A stretch of DNA of 64,000 nucleotides from Ferruginibacter sp. (GCA_013141115.1 JABFRP010000001.1:790376-854375), one strand, 5' to 3'. Shown: positions 44,786-54,804, counted from the first letter of the stretch. Made by a program: numbers and translations. The notes: generated by a model from the sequence alone, not told the origin.

Positions 44786-46846
44786 TTAAACCAACTTACG
44801 AAAGAGATAATTATAAGTTTCCAGCTGGCTGCGCACTTTTTTGGTGTTACGTGGGTTTACATAAAGGTTGCCTAATTCATTATCTAATATTCTTGCTTTA
44901 ATATTATCGTTCAGCTGAATTTGCAGTATGTCTTTTAACTCCTGCTGAATATTTTTTTCAAAAATGGGGCAGGCTGCTTCTATCCGGTGGTCAATATTTC
45001 TTACCATCCAGTCGGCACTGGAGATAAATACTTTTTCGTCTCCACCATTATGAAAGATCATTATCCTGGCATGCTCCAGGTACTCATCCACAATACTGAT
45101 GGCATATACTTCTTTAAATTTTGCATTTTCGGTAAGCATACAAAAAATGCCTCTTATCACCATATTGATCGCCACGCCGGCTTTTGCAGCTTCGTATAAT
45201 TTTTCAATCAGCAATTCATCACTCAACGAATTTAATTTTAAAGTGATGGCAGCAGGTTTTTTAGCTTTAGCGGCAGTAATTTCTTTTTGAATTAATTGCA
45301 TCAATTGCTTTCTCATTCCCACAGGGCTTACTAATAAAGTTTTACAAGCCTTTAAAAAGTGCGGCCGCATTTTAGGTAATTCCAGGTAATGAAAAATTCG
45401 GTTAACATCTGCCATAATATTTTTGTTGGCAGTAAGTAAACAGTGATCGCCATAAACCCTGGCGGTTCTTTCGTTCATATTGCCTGTGCTTACAAAACCA
45501 TAATGAACAGGCTTATTATTAATTATCTTTTTTATTAAACAGAGTTTGGCGTGTACTTTTAAATCAGGTACGCCCAGCAAAACTTTTACCCCGGCTTCTT
45601 CCAGTTCCTCTTTCCATTCCAGGTTGGCTTCTTCATCAAACCTTGCCCTTAATTCTAAAACTACAGTTACCTGTTTACCATTGCGTACGGCATTGGTAAG
45701 GGCATTAATTATTTTTGACCGTGGCGCAAGGCGATAACAGGTGATTTTTATACTTACTACTTCAGGGTCAATGGCAGCTTCTCTTAAAAGGTCAATTACG
45801 GTATCAAAACTGTGGTAAGGGAAGTTGAGCAGCACATCTTTTTGTAAAATAATATCGGTAGTGCGGCTTACATTTTTTAAAGCAGGATGTAAAAATGGTT
45901 TTTTACGCAGATTCTTTTTTGTAAATACCAATTCCGGAAAATCTATGAAATCCTTAAAATTATGGATGCGGCCACCGGGAATTAAATTGTCTTTATGTGT
46001 TAACCCTAACCTTTTAACTAAGTAAGCCAGTATTGATGCATCAATATCTTTATCATACACAAAACGAACGGTTTTTCCTTTTTTACGGTTCTTTAAACCT
46101 TTTTCAATTTTTTGTATAAGAGAAGTGGATACATCATTGTCAATATCAATTTCTGCATCACGGGTTACTTTAATGATGGCAGAGGAAAATGTATCATATC
46201 CAAAAAATGAAAAAATATTGGGCAGGCAAAAACGGATAATATCTTCCAGCAAAATAATGTGCTTTTCGTTTTGCTTGGAGGGAAGAATGATAAACCTTGG
46301 CAAACGCCTTGCCGGTACAGATACCAATGCAAATTTTTTGGGAATACTTTTATCTTTTTTAGAAAGAGTACAGGCCAGGTAAATTGATTTGTCGCTTAGG
46401 GTTGGAAACTCTTTGATGCTTTCCATCATCAGCGGCACCACATTGCTGCGTATCTCTTCATTAAAATAATCCAGTACAAATTTTTGCTGTATGCGGTTTA
46501 GCTTTTGCTCGGTAATTAAAAATATTTTTTCTTTTTTCAGTTCCCGTAAAATCTCATTCCATATACGGTCAAATTCTTTTTGCTGCTCCAGTACTTTTTC
46601 CTGTATTTCTTCCAGTATAAGACTGGGGTTAATTTCCAGGTGCATTTTGCCTTTTGCACCTAATGCAATCATCCGGTTTAAAGTGGCAACCCTTACCCTG
46701 AAAAATTCATCTAAATTATTAGAAAAGATACCCAGGAATTTTATACGTTCTTTTAAAGGCACCGTATCATCTGCAGCTTCCTGCAATACCCGGCCATTAA
46801 AAGACAACCAGCTGATATCCCGTATTATTGTTTTTTGTTTAGGCAC
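44786..46846 (-). CDS. ppk1: polyphosphate kinase 1
   Basis: A 686-aa enzyme that builds polyphosphate from ATP. The order is N domain (RDISWLSFNGRVLQEAADDT), head domain, and C1/C2 catalytic domains with the phosphorylated His in KVHAKLCLIKK and the motif GFVSTGNMNERTARVYGDH. The C-terminus has SSADWMVRNIDHRIEAACP. It is 78 bp from ppx on the same strand. Together they control polyphosphate level. Confidence 0.96.
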   Translation of the reverse strand: MPKQKTIIRDISWLSFNGRVLQEAADDTVPLKERIKFLGIFSNNLDEFFRVRVATLNRMIALGAKGKMHLEINPSLILEEIQEKVLEQQKEFDRIWNEILRELKKEKIFLITEQKLNRIQQKFVLDYFNEEIRSNVVPLMMESIKEFPTLSDKSIYLACTLSKKDKSIPKKFALVSVPARRLPRFIILPSKQNEKHIILLEDIIRFCLPNIFSFFGYDTFSSAIIKVTRDAEIDIDNDVSTSLIQKIEKGLKNRKKGKTVRFVYDKDIDASILAYLVKRLGLTHKDNLIPGGRIHNFKDFIDFPELVFTKKNLRKKPFLHPALKNVSRTTDIILQKDVLLNFPYHSFDTVIDLLREAAIDPEVVSIKITCYRLAPRSKIINALTNAVRNGKQVTVVLELRARFDEEANLEWKEELEEAGVKVLLGVPDLKVHAKLCLIKKIINNKPVHYGFVSTGNMNERTARVYGDHCLLTANKNIMADVNRIFHYLELPKMRPHFLKACKTLLVSPVGMRKQLMQLIQKEITAAKAKKPAAITLKLNSLSDELLIEKLYEAAKAGVAINMVIRGIFCMLTENAKFKEVYAISIVDEYLEHARIMIFHNGGDEKVFISSADWMVRNIDHRIEAACPIFEKNIQQELKDILQIQLNDNIKARILDNELGNLYVNPRNTKKVRSQLETYNYLFRKLV

Positions 46847-46938
46847 AACTATTTTTTTTATGAAATTAAAGGGAACAACTTAACCTGATTATAAAGTTGG
46901 TGTTAAGTTTAAGTAAAGTTTTTGCAGCTTGCAATAGC

Positions 46939-47430
46939 TTACAATCCCTTCATTCTTTCAATGATACTGGTGGTGGAAAAGCCCTCTAGTATTGGCGCAA
47001 TAATTACTTCGCCGCCATTAGCCATTACTTCTTTGGCACCCACAATGGTTTCTATAGTGTAGTCGCCACCTTTAACTAATACATCAGGTAAAGCAGCAGT
47101 AATTAAATTATACGGAGTGTCTTCCTCAAAAATGATAACGGCATCGGTCATTAGTAATGATGCTAAAAGCAATGCACGGGAGTTTTCGTTGTTTACCGGG
47201 CGGCTATCGCCTTTTAATCTTTTTACTGATGCATCAGCATTTACACCTACTACTAAAATATTGCCATGGCTTGCAGCTTCGCTTAAGGATGCAATATGGC
47301 CCTCGTGCAAAATGTCAAACACCCCGTTAGTAAAAACAATTTTTTTATTGAGCAGGCGCCAACGTTTAAGCTGAGCTTGCAATGTAACTGCAGTAAAAAT
47401 TTTATTGGGTATCGATTGTACCGATTTCAT
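46939..47430 (-). CDS. rfaE2: heptose-1-phosphate adenylyltransferase (RfaE2/HldE C-terminal type)
   Basis: A 163-aa nucleotidyltransferase (cytidylyltransferase superfamily). The HxGH motif is in FTNGVFDILHEGHIASL; VGVNADASVKRLKGDSRPVN and the C-terminal GFSTTSIIERMKG complete the active site. It makes ADP-heptose for lipopolysaccharide inner core. The kinase half of HldE is not adjacent. It overlaps the flippase-like gene by 29 bp, so they are cotranscribed. Confidence 0.93.
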   Translation of the reverse strand: MKSVQSIPNKIFTAVTLQAQLKRWRLLNKKIVFTNGVFDILHEGHIASLSEAASHGNILVVGVNADASVKRLKGDSRPVNNENSRALLLASLLMTDAVIIFEEDTPYNLITAALPDVLVKGGDYTIETIVGAKEVMANGGEVIIAPILEGFSTTSIIERMKGL

Positions 47431-48427
47431 GTTTAGGTTTATTTAAATAAGGAAGTATTGCTAAACAAATAAAGCCCACTACAAGTGTTATAATAAATTG
47501 CGCCGACCATTGCAACCAGCCGTTTGCAGAGCCAAAACTTTCCTGTACGTTATATAATTTCATTGCTTCCATTAAAAATACCGGGTATAAACCAATGCCA
47601 CCTGCGGTAACCATTGTGGCAACAGTGCCAAATACTAAAACCGGAAAGGATGCTAAAATGGGTAACACGCTGGTTTCTTTAATTGCTAAAAAACCGATGT
47701 AGGTACCAAAAAGATAACAGCACCAGATAAAAACACTGTGAAAAATAAATAGCCATTTATTTTTAAGATTTTTTACGCTTAGTAACCCTTCAATAATACC
47801 TTTGAAAATATCTTTTAGTTTTTGTATAAATTTAATGTGCAGGTATTTTCTAAAAATGTATTTGGTTAAAAAGAAACCTATGGCTACTGCGACTAATATA
47901 ATAGAGATTTTAATGATGGCAGCGGTTTTATCCTGCGTTAAAAAGTATTCAGTAAATTTTTCTTTTGCATAAGTACCCACCACCTTGGCCTGGGTTAACA
48001 AAGAAATTACAATAATAATAAAGAAGGATAGCAGATCTACAGCTCTTTCCACCAGTATTGTACCCACTAGTTTATCGGGTGGCACTTTCTCGTATTTGCC
48101 CAGTATGGTGCATTTTAAAACTTCTCCCAGGCGGGGAAAGGCAAAATTGGCCAGGTAGCCGATCATTACAGCACAAAAGGTATTGCTGAATTTTGGGTTA
48201 TAGCCCATGGAGCCCATCAAAATTTTCCACCTTAAAGCCCTGCTAACATGGCTTGCGGTTAAAATAAAAAATACCGGAATTAAAAGATAATAGTTGGCGG
48301 TTTTTAGTGCAATAACAAACTTGTTGTAATTCTCTTCACTCATTTTATGAATGCTCCACCAAACCAAAAAGATACCCAGGCCAAAAAAAAATCCGAATTT
48401 AAGTAATGTAATTAACCGTTTTTGCAT
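47402..48427 (-). CDS. lysylphosphatidylglycerol synthase TM-like / flippase-like protein
   Basis: A 341-aa membrane protein with about eight hydrophobic segments of the UPF0104/LPG-synthase TM family (FFLGLGIFLVWWSIHKM-like first helix; GYLANFAFPRLGEVLKCTIL loop; VERAVDLLSFF). Members move lipids or attach sugars to polyprenyl carriers. It overlaps the heptose adenylyltransferase by 29 bp. A role in envelope lipid or LPS assembly is inferred. Confidence 0.85.
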   Translation of the reverse strand: MQKRLITLLKFGFFFGLGIFLVWWSIHKMSEENYNKFVIALKTANYYLLIPVFFILTASHVSRALRWKILMGSMGYNPKFSNTFCAVMIGYLANFAFPRLGEVLKCTILGKYEKVPPDKLVGTILVERAVDLLSFFIIIVISLLTQAKVVGTYAKEKFTEYFLTQDKTAAIIKISIILVAVAIGFFLTKYIFRKYLHIKFIQKLKDIFKGIIEGLLSVKNLKNKWLFIFHSVFIWCCYLFGTYIGFLAIKETSVLPILASFPVLVFGTVATMVTAGGIGLYPVFLMEAMKLYNVQESFGSANGWLQWSAQFIITLVVGFICLAILPYLNKPKHEIGTIDTQ

Positions 48428-48492
48428 ATCGCCAACAAATTACGAATAGATTATTTAATAAGCTTGAAATTACAAATGATAACAGTTACTTT

Positions 48493-49338
48493 TTAGTTTA
48501 ACAGCATGTTGTCTATTAATCTTATTTCATTTAAATATGCAGCCACCAATGCCACAATGGGTTGTTTGCCATCCCAGTTTTCTATAATAGTTAATGTATC
48601 AGCAGTGGCTATTTCCACATAATCTACCTTAAAATTTTCTGCCAACAGGTATTGCTGTGCTCTTTCTTTTAAATCGCCAACATAACCTGGCTTAATTTCT
48701 TTTTTTATAAAGAATAATGTTTCAGCAATTTTAACTGCTTTCTTTCTTTCCTGTTCATTCAGCCGCATATTTCTGCTGCTCATGGCAAGGCCATCGCTCT
48801 CTCTTAAAGTGTTACCAATAACTACAGCTGTTTTTAACTCAGTTAAATTAATAAGCTTTTTTATTACCATACATTGCTGGTAATCTTTTTGACCGAGATA
48901 TAAATAATGGGGTTGCACAATACTTAGCAAGCGGTGTACCACCTGGCAAACGCCCTGAAAATGCCCCGGCCGGTATTTACCCTCCAAAACGGTTTCTAAA
49001 TATCCCAGGTTGTAATAAGGTTGGTTACTTAATCCATCGGGGTATATTTCTATAACCGTAGGAAGAAACAGCACATCGCAGCCATTTTTCTCCAGCAGGT
49101 CAATATCCTTTTCCAGGGTTACCGGATATTTTTCAAAGTCTTTAGCTTCATTAAACTGGGTAGGGTTTACAAAAATGCTGCTTACTGTAATTGTATCATG
49201 CTTTTTGGGATTAATTATTAATGAAATATGGCCATTATGTAAAGCACCCATGGTTGGTACAAAGCCAATGGACTGCCCTTTTTGTTTTTGTTGGTCCATA
49301 AATGCGGTAAGTTCTGTAATCTTCTTAAATAGTATCAT
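48493..49338 (-). CDS. panC: pantoate--beta-alanine ligase
   Basis: A 281-aa enzyme for the last step of pantothenate synthesis, using ATP. Motifs: IGFVPTMGALHNGHISLI (HxGH nucleotide site), VSSIFVNPTQFNEAKDF, YLGQKDYQQCMVIKKLI and GLAMSSRNMRL. It starts 30 bp from the window-local divergent gene, sharing an intergenic promoter region. Together with panB it completes the pathway apart from ketopantoate reductase and the decarboxylase. Confidence 0.96.
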   Translation of the reverse strand: MILFKKITELTAFMDQQKQKGQSIGFVPTMGALHNGHISLIINPKKHDTITVSSIFVNPTQFNEAKDFEKYPVTLEKDIDLLEKNGCDVLFLPTVIEIYPDGLSNQPYYNLGYLETVLEGKYRPGHFQGVCQVVHRLLSIVQPHYLYLGQKDYQQCMVIKKLINLTELKTAVVIGNTLRESDGLAMSSRNMRLNEQERKKAVKIAETLFFIKKEIKPGYVGDLKERAQQYLLAENFKVDYVEIATADTLTIIENWDGKQPIVALVAAYLNEIRLIDNMLLN

Positions 49339-49396
49339 TTTAGTAACAATTAGGCTTCAAAAGCTTGTGTGAACTCAATTTCCCAAATAAAATTCG

Positions 49397-49404
49397 TACT
49401 TTTG
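49397..49404 (+). promoter_or_regulatory. candidate -7 element
   Basis: TACTTTTG fits TAnnTTTG and lies 42 bp before the ATG at 49447. The -33 element is unclear. It supports starting the next gene at 49447, because an ATG at 49369 would lie upstream of this promoter. Confidence 0.45.
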
Positions 49405-49446
49405 CACTCCCGTAAAAAATTAAACGAGCAACTAACACAGCGCAAA

Positions 49447-50259
49447 ATGTCAACAAAGAAAAGAATTTTATTCATTGCTAACGAAATGTCGCCTTATCTG
49501 GAGCTTACGGATTTTGCAGAGATTGTGAATAAGCTGGCGGTAAAGTCGAATGACAGTGGAATGGAAGTAAGGTGTATCATGCCCCGTTTTGGTACTATTA
49601 ACGAAAGGAGGCACAGGCTGCATGAGGTAGTTCGCTTATCGGGTATCAATGTATCTATTGATAATGACGACTATCCATTAATGATCAAAGTAGCATCATT
49701 GCCTAATGCAAGGTTGCAGATATATTTTTTAGATAATGAAGATTATTTTAAACGCAAATCAGTTTTTCATGATGAAAAGGAAACCTGGTTTGATGATAAT
49801 GGTTTAAGAACAGTATTGTTTTGCAAAGGTGCATTGGAAACTGTGAAAAAATTTGGATGGCCGCCAGACATTATCCATTGCAGCGGCTGGATGACAGGGC
49901 TGATTCCTATGTTTATTAAAAACGCTTATAAAAAAGAACCTGTTTTTGGAAACTGCAAAGTGGTGTATACAATAGGGGAGAATACTTTTAAAGATAAGTT
50001 AGGTGCCGATTTTTTAAAACTGGCCACCATCAACGATTATGTAACAAAGAAAGAACTGGAACCTTTTAAAGATGCAAACAATGCGGCTATGTTTAAAGGC
50101 GGCGCAACTTTTGCAGATGCGGTAACATTTGGAACAGACAAGGCTGATAAAAAACTGGTTGAAGAATTTTCGAAAGTAAAAGGAAAAAAGATTTTGAAGT
50201 ATAGTGCCGAAAGTGATTTAACAGACTATTTGCAATTATATGCCGACCTTGCCAAGTAG
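49447..50259 (+). CDS. starch/glycogen synthase N-terminal domain-like protein
   Basis: A 270-aa protein starting MSTKKRILFIANEMSPYLEL. It contains only the GT5 N-terminal Rossmann domain (the region from FIANEMSPYLELTDFAE to PPDIIHCSGWMTGLIPMFIK), about half the length of a full glycogen synthase. The usual KTGGL loop is changed to ELTDF, and the C-terminal catalytic half (with the ESGA-like and E/G-rich loops) is missing. Such short relatives are common in Bacteroidota and are annotated as glycogen/starch synthase. A sugar-transfer activity is doubtful. Confidence 0.8.
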   Translation: MSTKKRILFIANEMSPYLELTDFAEIVNKLAVKSNDSGMEVRCIMPRFGTINERRHRLHEVVRLSGINVSIDNDDYPLMIKVASLPNARLQIYFLDNEDYFKRKSVFHDEKETWFDDNGLRTVLFCKGALETVKKFGWPPDIIHCSGWMTGLIPMFIKNAYKKEPVFGNCKVVYTIGENTFKDKLGADFLKLATINDYVTKKELEPFKDANNAAMFKGGATFADAVTFGTDKADKKLVEEFSKVKGKKILKYSAESDLTDYLQLYADLAK

Positions 50260-50293
50260 AAAAAACTAACACATTTTTATTAAAATCATTTTT

Positions 50294-51799
50294 GTGCAAA
50301 AACGTATTCTGTCGATAGCAGCTACTGCTTTATTGTTTTCATTAATTATAGTTGGATGCAGCAAATTAGATACTACTGATATAGGGAGTGATCTGTTGCC
50401 TGCGGTGGATAATGTAAATACATTTGATACTTTACTTACAATAAATACTACTCAGGGCATCGTTAACCCTGATACTACGTTGATCTCTTATTCCGACGAT
50501 CATGTATTGGGTAAGATAAACAATGATCCTTTATTTGGTACAACCCAGGCCAATATATACGCCCAGTTTAAGCCTACTTTTTACCCATATTATTGGGGCA
50601 ATGTAAAAGACACTATTGTAGGTTTCGATTCAGTGGTGCTTTGTCTTAGCTACAAAGGTTTTTGGGGTGATAGTACAATACCCATTCAATTACAAGTTAG
50701 AGAAATTCAAAACAATGTTGGTAACAATGGTTTATGGGATTCAGTGAATCAAACCAAAACTATCAACTATGCCCCGGCACCCGGCGCTGTTATTACTAAT
50801 GCAACAGTTAATATAGCCAGCCTGGGCAACTATGTAGTTTATTCCAATCGTGTGGATTCTGTAAAAAATCAGATAAGGATAAAGCTGCCTAATAGTTCAG
50901 CCTTTGTGTCGCAACTATATTTAAAAGATAGTAGCTTAATTGGTTCTCAAAATGCATTCCGGTCAGATTCTTTGTTCAGGGCATTTAATAACGGATTTGC
51001 TATAATTGCAACTGGTACCGGCAATAGTCTGGTATATACTAATTTAACAGATACTTCATCCAAACTGGAAGTGCATTACAGGCGCAAAAACGGAGGAGCA
51101 GTTGATACTACCTTTTCTTCATTTAAAATATCGACCATCACTTCCAGCACTGCAACTTCTGCTACAGCTAATAATATTATACGGGATCGTTCTTCCGGTA
51201 CAATTTCAAGCCCTGCGGCAGATGAGATTTATTTGCAAACCACGCCGGGCAGCTATGCTAATTTAAATATTCCTGCATTAAGTACACTTTCTAACAGAAT
51301 AATTCATCGTGCCGAAATAATAATTGAGCAAGTGCCTTTTAATACAGTGTCAGATAATCAATTTACTGCACCCAATTTTTTATACCTTGATATAAAAGAC
51401 ACAGGTAGCGTAAACAGATGGAAACCAGTTTATTTTGATTTAAACCCTAACGAAGGGTATTTTCCTGATAATGTTTCGGCGTTCTTTCCTTCGGAGGTTG
51501 ATTATTTTTATTTTGGTGGATATTCCAGAAACAAAACTGATTTGATAAGTGGTAACCAAATAAAATATTACAATTTCAATATTACACGATACGTACAGCA
51601 AATAGTTACAAGGCATACTACTAATTATCAACTAAGATTGTATGCTCCTTATTTGATAGATTACCCTCAGTACCGCATAGGTTTTGAAAGTGGCTTAAGA
51701 GCTGGTAATAACAGGCTGGCCGGCGGAAGGATAAAAGTTGGTGGCGGCAATAATGTTAATTATAAAATGAGACTTAGGTTAGTGTATTCAAAAATTTAA
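50294..51799 (+). CDS. DUF4270 lipoprotein
   Basis: A 501-aa protein beginning at a GTG codon. A lipobox ends at IIVGC (about residue 22), followed by SKLDTTDIGSDLLPAVDN. The rest is a beta-rich DUF4270 domain that in Bacteroidota is thought to be surface exposed. No ATG is near. It ends before a hairpin terminator. Function unknown; extracellular carbohydrate or adhesion roles have been guessed for the family. Confidence 0.85.
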   Translation: MQKRILSIAATALLFSLIIVGCSKLDTTDIGSDLLPAVDNVNTFDTLLTINTTQGIVNPDTTLISYSDDHVLGKINNDPLFGTTQANIYAQFKPTFYPYYWGNVKDTIVGFDSVVLCLSYKGFWGDSTIPIQLQVREIQNNVGNNGLWDSVNQTKTINYAPAPGAVITNATVNIASLGNYVVYSNRVDSVKNQIRIKLPNSSAFVSQLYLKDSSLIGSQNAFRSDSLFRAFNNGFAIIATGTGNSLVYTNLTDTSSKLEVHYRRKNGGAVDTTFSSFKISTITSSTATSATANNIIRDRSSGTISSPAADEIYLQTTPGSYANLNIPALSTLSNRIIHRAEIIIEQVPFNTVSDNQFTAPNFLYLDIKDTGSVNRWKPVYFDLNPNEGYFPDNVSAFFPSEVDYFYFGGYSRNKTDLISGNQIKYYNFNITRYVQQIVTRHTTNYQLRLYAPYLIDYPQYRIGFESGLRAGNNRLAGGRIKVGGGNNVNYKMRLRLVYSKI

Positions 51800-51823
51800 A
51801 ATAATTTATTAAGATAGGTGTAT

Positions 51824-51851
51824 AAGTCCTCCAAAAGCTTTGGAGGACTTT
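51824..51851 (+). terminator. intrinsic terminator after the DUF4270 gene
   Basis: AAGTCCTCCAA/TTGGAGGACTT stem, loop AAGCT. The T-tract is short, and it overlaps the metK promoter. Confidence 0.7.
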
Positions 51852-51880
51852 GTTCTTTAAGCACAGCTCCCTTATCTTTG
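51849..51880 (+). promoter_or_regulatory. metK promoter
   Basis: TTTG (51849-51852), a 20-bp spacer and TATCTTTG (51873-51880) match the Bacteroidota -33/-7 consensus. The ATG is 22 bp on. I see no SAM riboswitch. Confidence 0.75.
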
Positions 51881-51902
51881 CAATCTTAAAAAAAATAACA
51901 AT

Positions 51903-53156
51903 ATGCCGTATTTATTTACATCAGAGTCTGTAAGTGAAGGACATCCTGATAAAGTTGCTGACCAGATCAGCGATGCTTTAATTGATAACTTTTTGGCTTT
52001 TGATGCCAACAGTAAAGTAGCCTGCGAAACTTTGGTTACAACAGGGCAGGTTGTATTGGCTGGTGAAGTAAAAAGTAAAGCCTATTTGGATGTACAGGAA
52101 ATTGCCCGTGGTGTTATCCGCAAAATTGGATACACCAAAAGCGAATATATGTTTGAAGCAAGCAGCTGTGGGGTATTATCTGCCATTCACGAACAATCAT
52201 CAGATATTAATCAGGGGGTAGATAAAAAGAAAAAAGAGGAACAGGGAGCCGGTGACCAAGGGATGATGTTTGGTTATGCAACTAACGAAACAGAGCATTA
52301 CATGCCAATGGCTTTAGATCTTGCTCATAATTTATTAATAGAGTTAGCTGCTATCCGCAGAGAAAAGAATTCCAAAATGCCTTACCTGCGTCCGGATGCA
52401 AAAAGCCAGGTAACATTAGAATATGATGATAACAACCAGCCAGTTCGTATTGATGCAATTGTAATATCTACACAGCATGATGATTTTGACAACGAAGCTA
52501 AAATGCTTGCTAAAATTAAAGCTGATGTGATCAATATTTTAATACCAAGAATGAAAACGAGGTATAAAAAATATGCTAAGATGTTTAACAGCGATATTAA
52601 ATACCACATTAACCCAACCGGTAAGTTTGTAATTGGTGGACCACATGGCGATACTGGTTTAACTGGCCGTAAAATTATTGTAGATACTTACGGTGGTAAA
52701 GGTGCTCACGGTGGTGGCGCTTTCAGCGGTAAAGATCCTTCTAAAGTGGATCGTTCTGCAGCCTATGCAACAAGGCATATTGCTAAAAATTTAGTAGCAG
52801 CTGGTTTGTGCAGCGAAGTATTGGTGCAGGTTTCTTACGCTATTGGCGTGGCAAAACCAACCAGTATTAATGTAAATACTTATGGTACTGCTAAAGTAGA
52901 ACTTACTGATGGACAGATAGGAAAGATAGTTGAAGGTGTGTTTGATATGCGTCCTTACTTTATTGAGCAAAGATTGAAATTGCGTAACCCGATCTATAGC
53001 GAAACTGCAGCCTACGGGCACATGGGCCGTGTACCGCAGATCGTAGAAAAAACATTTACTTCTCCTGATGGTAAAAAAGTAACTAAAAAAGTAGAACTGT
53101 TTACCTGGGAAAAACTGGATTATGTAAACAAGGTTAAAAAAGCCTTTGGTTTATAA
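51903..53156 (+). CDS. metK: S-adenosylmethionine synthase
   Basis: A 417-aa enzyme that makes SAM from Met and ATP. Motifs: [20 protein letters not shown] near the N-terminus, [37 protein letters not shown] and [20 protein letters not shown]. The family is about 380-420 aa, so length is normal. Monocistronic, between two terminators. Confidence 0.98.
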   Translation: MPYLFTSESVSEGHPDKVADQISDALIDNFLAFDANSKVACETLVTTGQVVLAGEVKSKAYLDVQEIARGVIRKIGYTKSEYMFEASSCGVLSAIHEQSSDINQGVDKKKKEEQGAGDQGMMFGYATNETEHYMPMALDLAHNLLIELAAIRREKNSKMPYLRPDAKSQVTLEYDDNNQPVRIDAIVISTQHDDFDNEAKMLAKIKADVINILIPRMKTRYKKYAKMFNSDIKYHINPTGKFVIGGPHGDTGLTGRKIIVDTYGGKGAHGGGAFSGKDPSKVDRSAAYATRHIAKNLVAAGLCSEVLVQVSYAIGVAKPTSINVNTYGTAKVELTDGQIGKIVEGVFDMRPYFIEQRLKLRNPIYSETAAYGHMGRVPQIVEKTFTSPDGKKVTKKVELFTWEKLDYVNKVKKAFGL

Positions 53157-53179
53157 TTGTACAGTTGTATAAACGAAAT

Positions 53180-53214
53180 AAAAAACCATAAGCCAAAAGC
53201 TTGTGGTTTTTTTT
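53180..53214 (+). terminator. intrinsic terminator after metK
   Basis: AAAACCATAAGC/GCTTGTGGTTTT stem (one G-T pair), loop CAAAA, then a long T-tract. Confidence 0.85.
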
Positions 53215-53231
53215 ATTGATTGAATTAAGGT

Positions 53232-53239
53232 TAATTTTG
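53232..53239 (+). promoter_or_regulatory. rlmB -7 element next to the start codon
   Basis: TAATTTTG matches TAnnTTTG and ends 4 bp before the ATG at 53244. Transcription would start at or near the ATG, so the mRNA may be leaderless. Confidence 0.5.
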
Positions 53240-53243
53240 ACAA

Positions 53244-54011
53244 ATGAGAAATAATTTCAAACACCAGCATCAGCGGCCTAAAAAAAGCAGTTTGGTAGTT
53301 GGCCGTAAAGCCATTATAGAAGCTATGCAAACCGGTAAACAACTGGAGCGTATCTACATGCAAACCACAGTGCATGGAGAAGTGATCGATGAAATAAAAA
53401 AACTGGCAGAAAAGAATTTAGTACCTATCAATAAAGTGCCGGTTGAAAAGCTCAACAATTTTAATGTAAGCAACCACGAAGGCTGTGTTGCACTCATCTC
53501 AAAAATTCAATACCAGGATCTGCAGGATGTAATTTCTTTTATAGTAGATAAAGGCGAGATGCCCTTATTTTTAATTTTAGATGGCATTACTGATATCAGA
53601 AACATTGGCGGCATTGCCCGTAGCGCTTTTTGTTTTGGTGTAAACGCCATCATTATTCCAGATAAAGGAGTAGGCGCATTAAACGAAGATGCCATTACTA
53701 CTTCAGCCGGCGCATTAGAACAAATAGCCGTATGCCGTGTAAACAGCTTAATGAAGGCGGTAGACGATTTACATTTGAATGGGATAAAAGTGTACGCCAG
53801 CGAAATGACAGCAGAAAAAAATATCAGTGATATTGATTTTGCTTCTCCTGCAGCAATTATAATGGGCAGCGAGGATAAGGGGATTTATCCTGCACTGATG
53901 AAAATTTGCGATGAACAATTTAAGATACCCATGAAAGGCGATTTTGAAAGCCTGAATGTATCTGTTGCCACAGGAATAATTCTGTATGAAGCAATTAAGC
54001 AAAGGATGTAA
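53244..54011 (+). CDS. rlmB: 23S rRNA (guanosine-2'-O-)-methyltransferase-like
   Basis: A 255-aa SPOUT-fold methyltransferase. The N-terminal substrate-binding domain is short and basic (NNFKHQHQRPKKSSLVVGRK). The C-terminal catalytic domain carries LDGITDIRNIGGIARSAFCF, IMGSEDKGIYPAL and SLNVSVATGI. RlmB methylates G2251 of 23S rRNA; TrmH tRNA methylases are similar, so the precise target is by family. Confidence 0.93.
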   Translation: MRNNFKHQHQRPKKSSLVVGRKAIIEAMQTGKQLERIYMQTTVHGEVIDEIKKLAEKNLVPINKVPVEKLNNFNVSNHEGCVALISKIQYQDLQDVISFIVDKGEMPLFLILDGITDIRNIGGIARSAFCFGVNAIIIPDKGVGALNEDAITTSAGALEQIAVCRVNSLMKAVDDLHLNGIKVYASEMTAEKNISDIDFASPAAIIMGSEDKGIYPALMKICDEQFKIPMKGDFESLNVSVATGIILYEAIKQRM

Positions 54012-54038
54012 TATTTGTTTTAAATAACGAACAAGTTA

Positions 54039-54569
54039 TTAATATTTCCAATTTTGAAGGCTGGAGTTTATAATAATAGCAGCAACGCCAATTGTAGCAA
54101 CAGCTGTAATTATTACGCCTTTAACCCTGCTTCGTTTTGTTTTTAGTTTATCTTTTTCAATTATTTCTAGTTTAGCCACTTTGTCCAATGCTATTTCATT
54201 TACCCCTTCTTTAAAACTGATGTTGGATGAAAGAAACAGATGCACTTCATTTAACACCTCACTTTCATCGTACTCATTTTTTCCATTCCGGTATTTTAAT
54301 TTTTTATTTTCCAAGTCAGGCAAGTGTAGTTTATGATTATCGGGCAGCGTAGAAAGGGTACATTTTATTTTGGTATTATTATCCTTTAACGAAATATTCT
54401 CTATAGAAAATACAGCGCTGTCGCTATGAAGAATAAAGAATTTATTCTTCATATTTAATGAAGCAGCAAAGTCGGTAGTAGCTGATTTATCAATAGTTAT
54501 TACTTTGTAATAATTGCTGCAGGATGTTAGCAGCGCTGTTACAAAAAACATTGTAATTGTATTTTTCAT
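54039..54569 (-). CDS. hypothetical lipoprotein with C-terminal membrane segment
   Basis: A 176-aa protein with a lipobox (LLTSCSNYYKVI, Cys16-like) and a C-terminal hydrophobic stretch (VIITAVATIGVAAIIINSS). The middle is beta-rich and charged. I do not recognise a named family, though this layout is common in Bacteroidota. Convergent with rlmB. Confidence 0.65.
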   Translation of the reverse strand: MKNTITMFFVTALLTSCSNYYKVITIDKSATTDFAASLNMKNKFFILHSDSAVFSIENISLKDNNTKIKCTLSTLPDNHKLHLPDLENKKLKYRNGKNEYDESEVLNEVHLFLSSNISFKEGVNEIALDKVAKLEIIEKDKLKTKRSRVKGVIITAVATIGVAAIIINSSLQNWKY

Positions 54570-54671
54570 GCTGCATTTTTATTGTATAAATAAAATAAGC
54601 ACCACAATAAAAATAACAGCTATTATTTTAAAATGCAAGCTAATGCTGAAAAAATAAGTAGCCCATAATTT

Positions 54672-54742
54672 TAAAAAGGTTGCCAACCTTTAGTTGAATT
54701 ACAGTTGCAAAAAATGGTATTTGGAGGTTGGCCACCTTTTAA
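54672..54742. repeat. pair of inverted repeats
   Basis: AAAGGTTGCCAACCTTT (a self-complementary 17-mer) and GGAGGTTGGCCACCTTTT lie about 30 bp apart and pair with each other. Intergenic; possibly a small interspersed palindrome. Confidence 0.45.
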
Positions 54743-54792
54743 ATTGAGGCAATGCAAAAAAATAATAGGCTTTTCAAAACATTTTATGCATG

Positions 54793-54800
54793 TAACTTTG
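54793..54800 (+). promoter_or_regulatory. mvaB -7 element next to the start codon
   Basis: TAACTTTG matches TAnnTTTG and ends 4 bp before the ATG at 54805, suggesting a leaderless mRNA. Confidence 0.5.
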
Positions 54801-54804
54801 GCAA

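Noticed and set aside
51850..51902. SAM riboswitch upstream of metK
   Set aside because: Only about 20 bp lies between promoter and ATG, too short for a known SAM aptamer.
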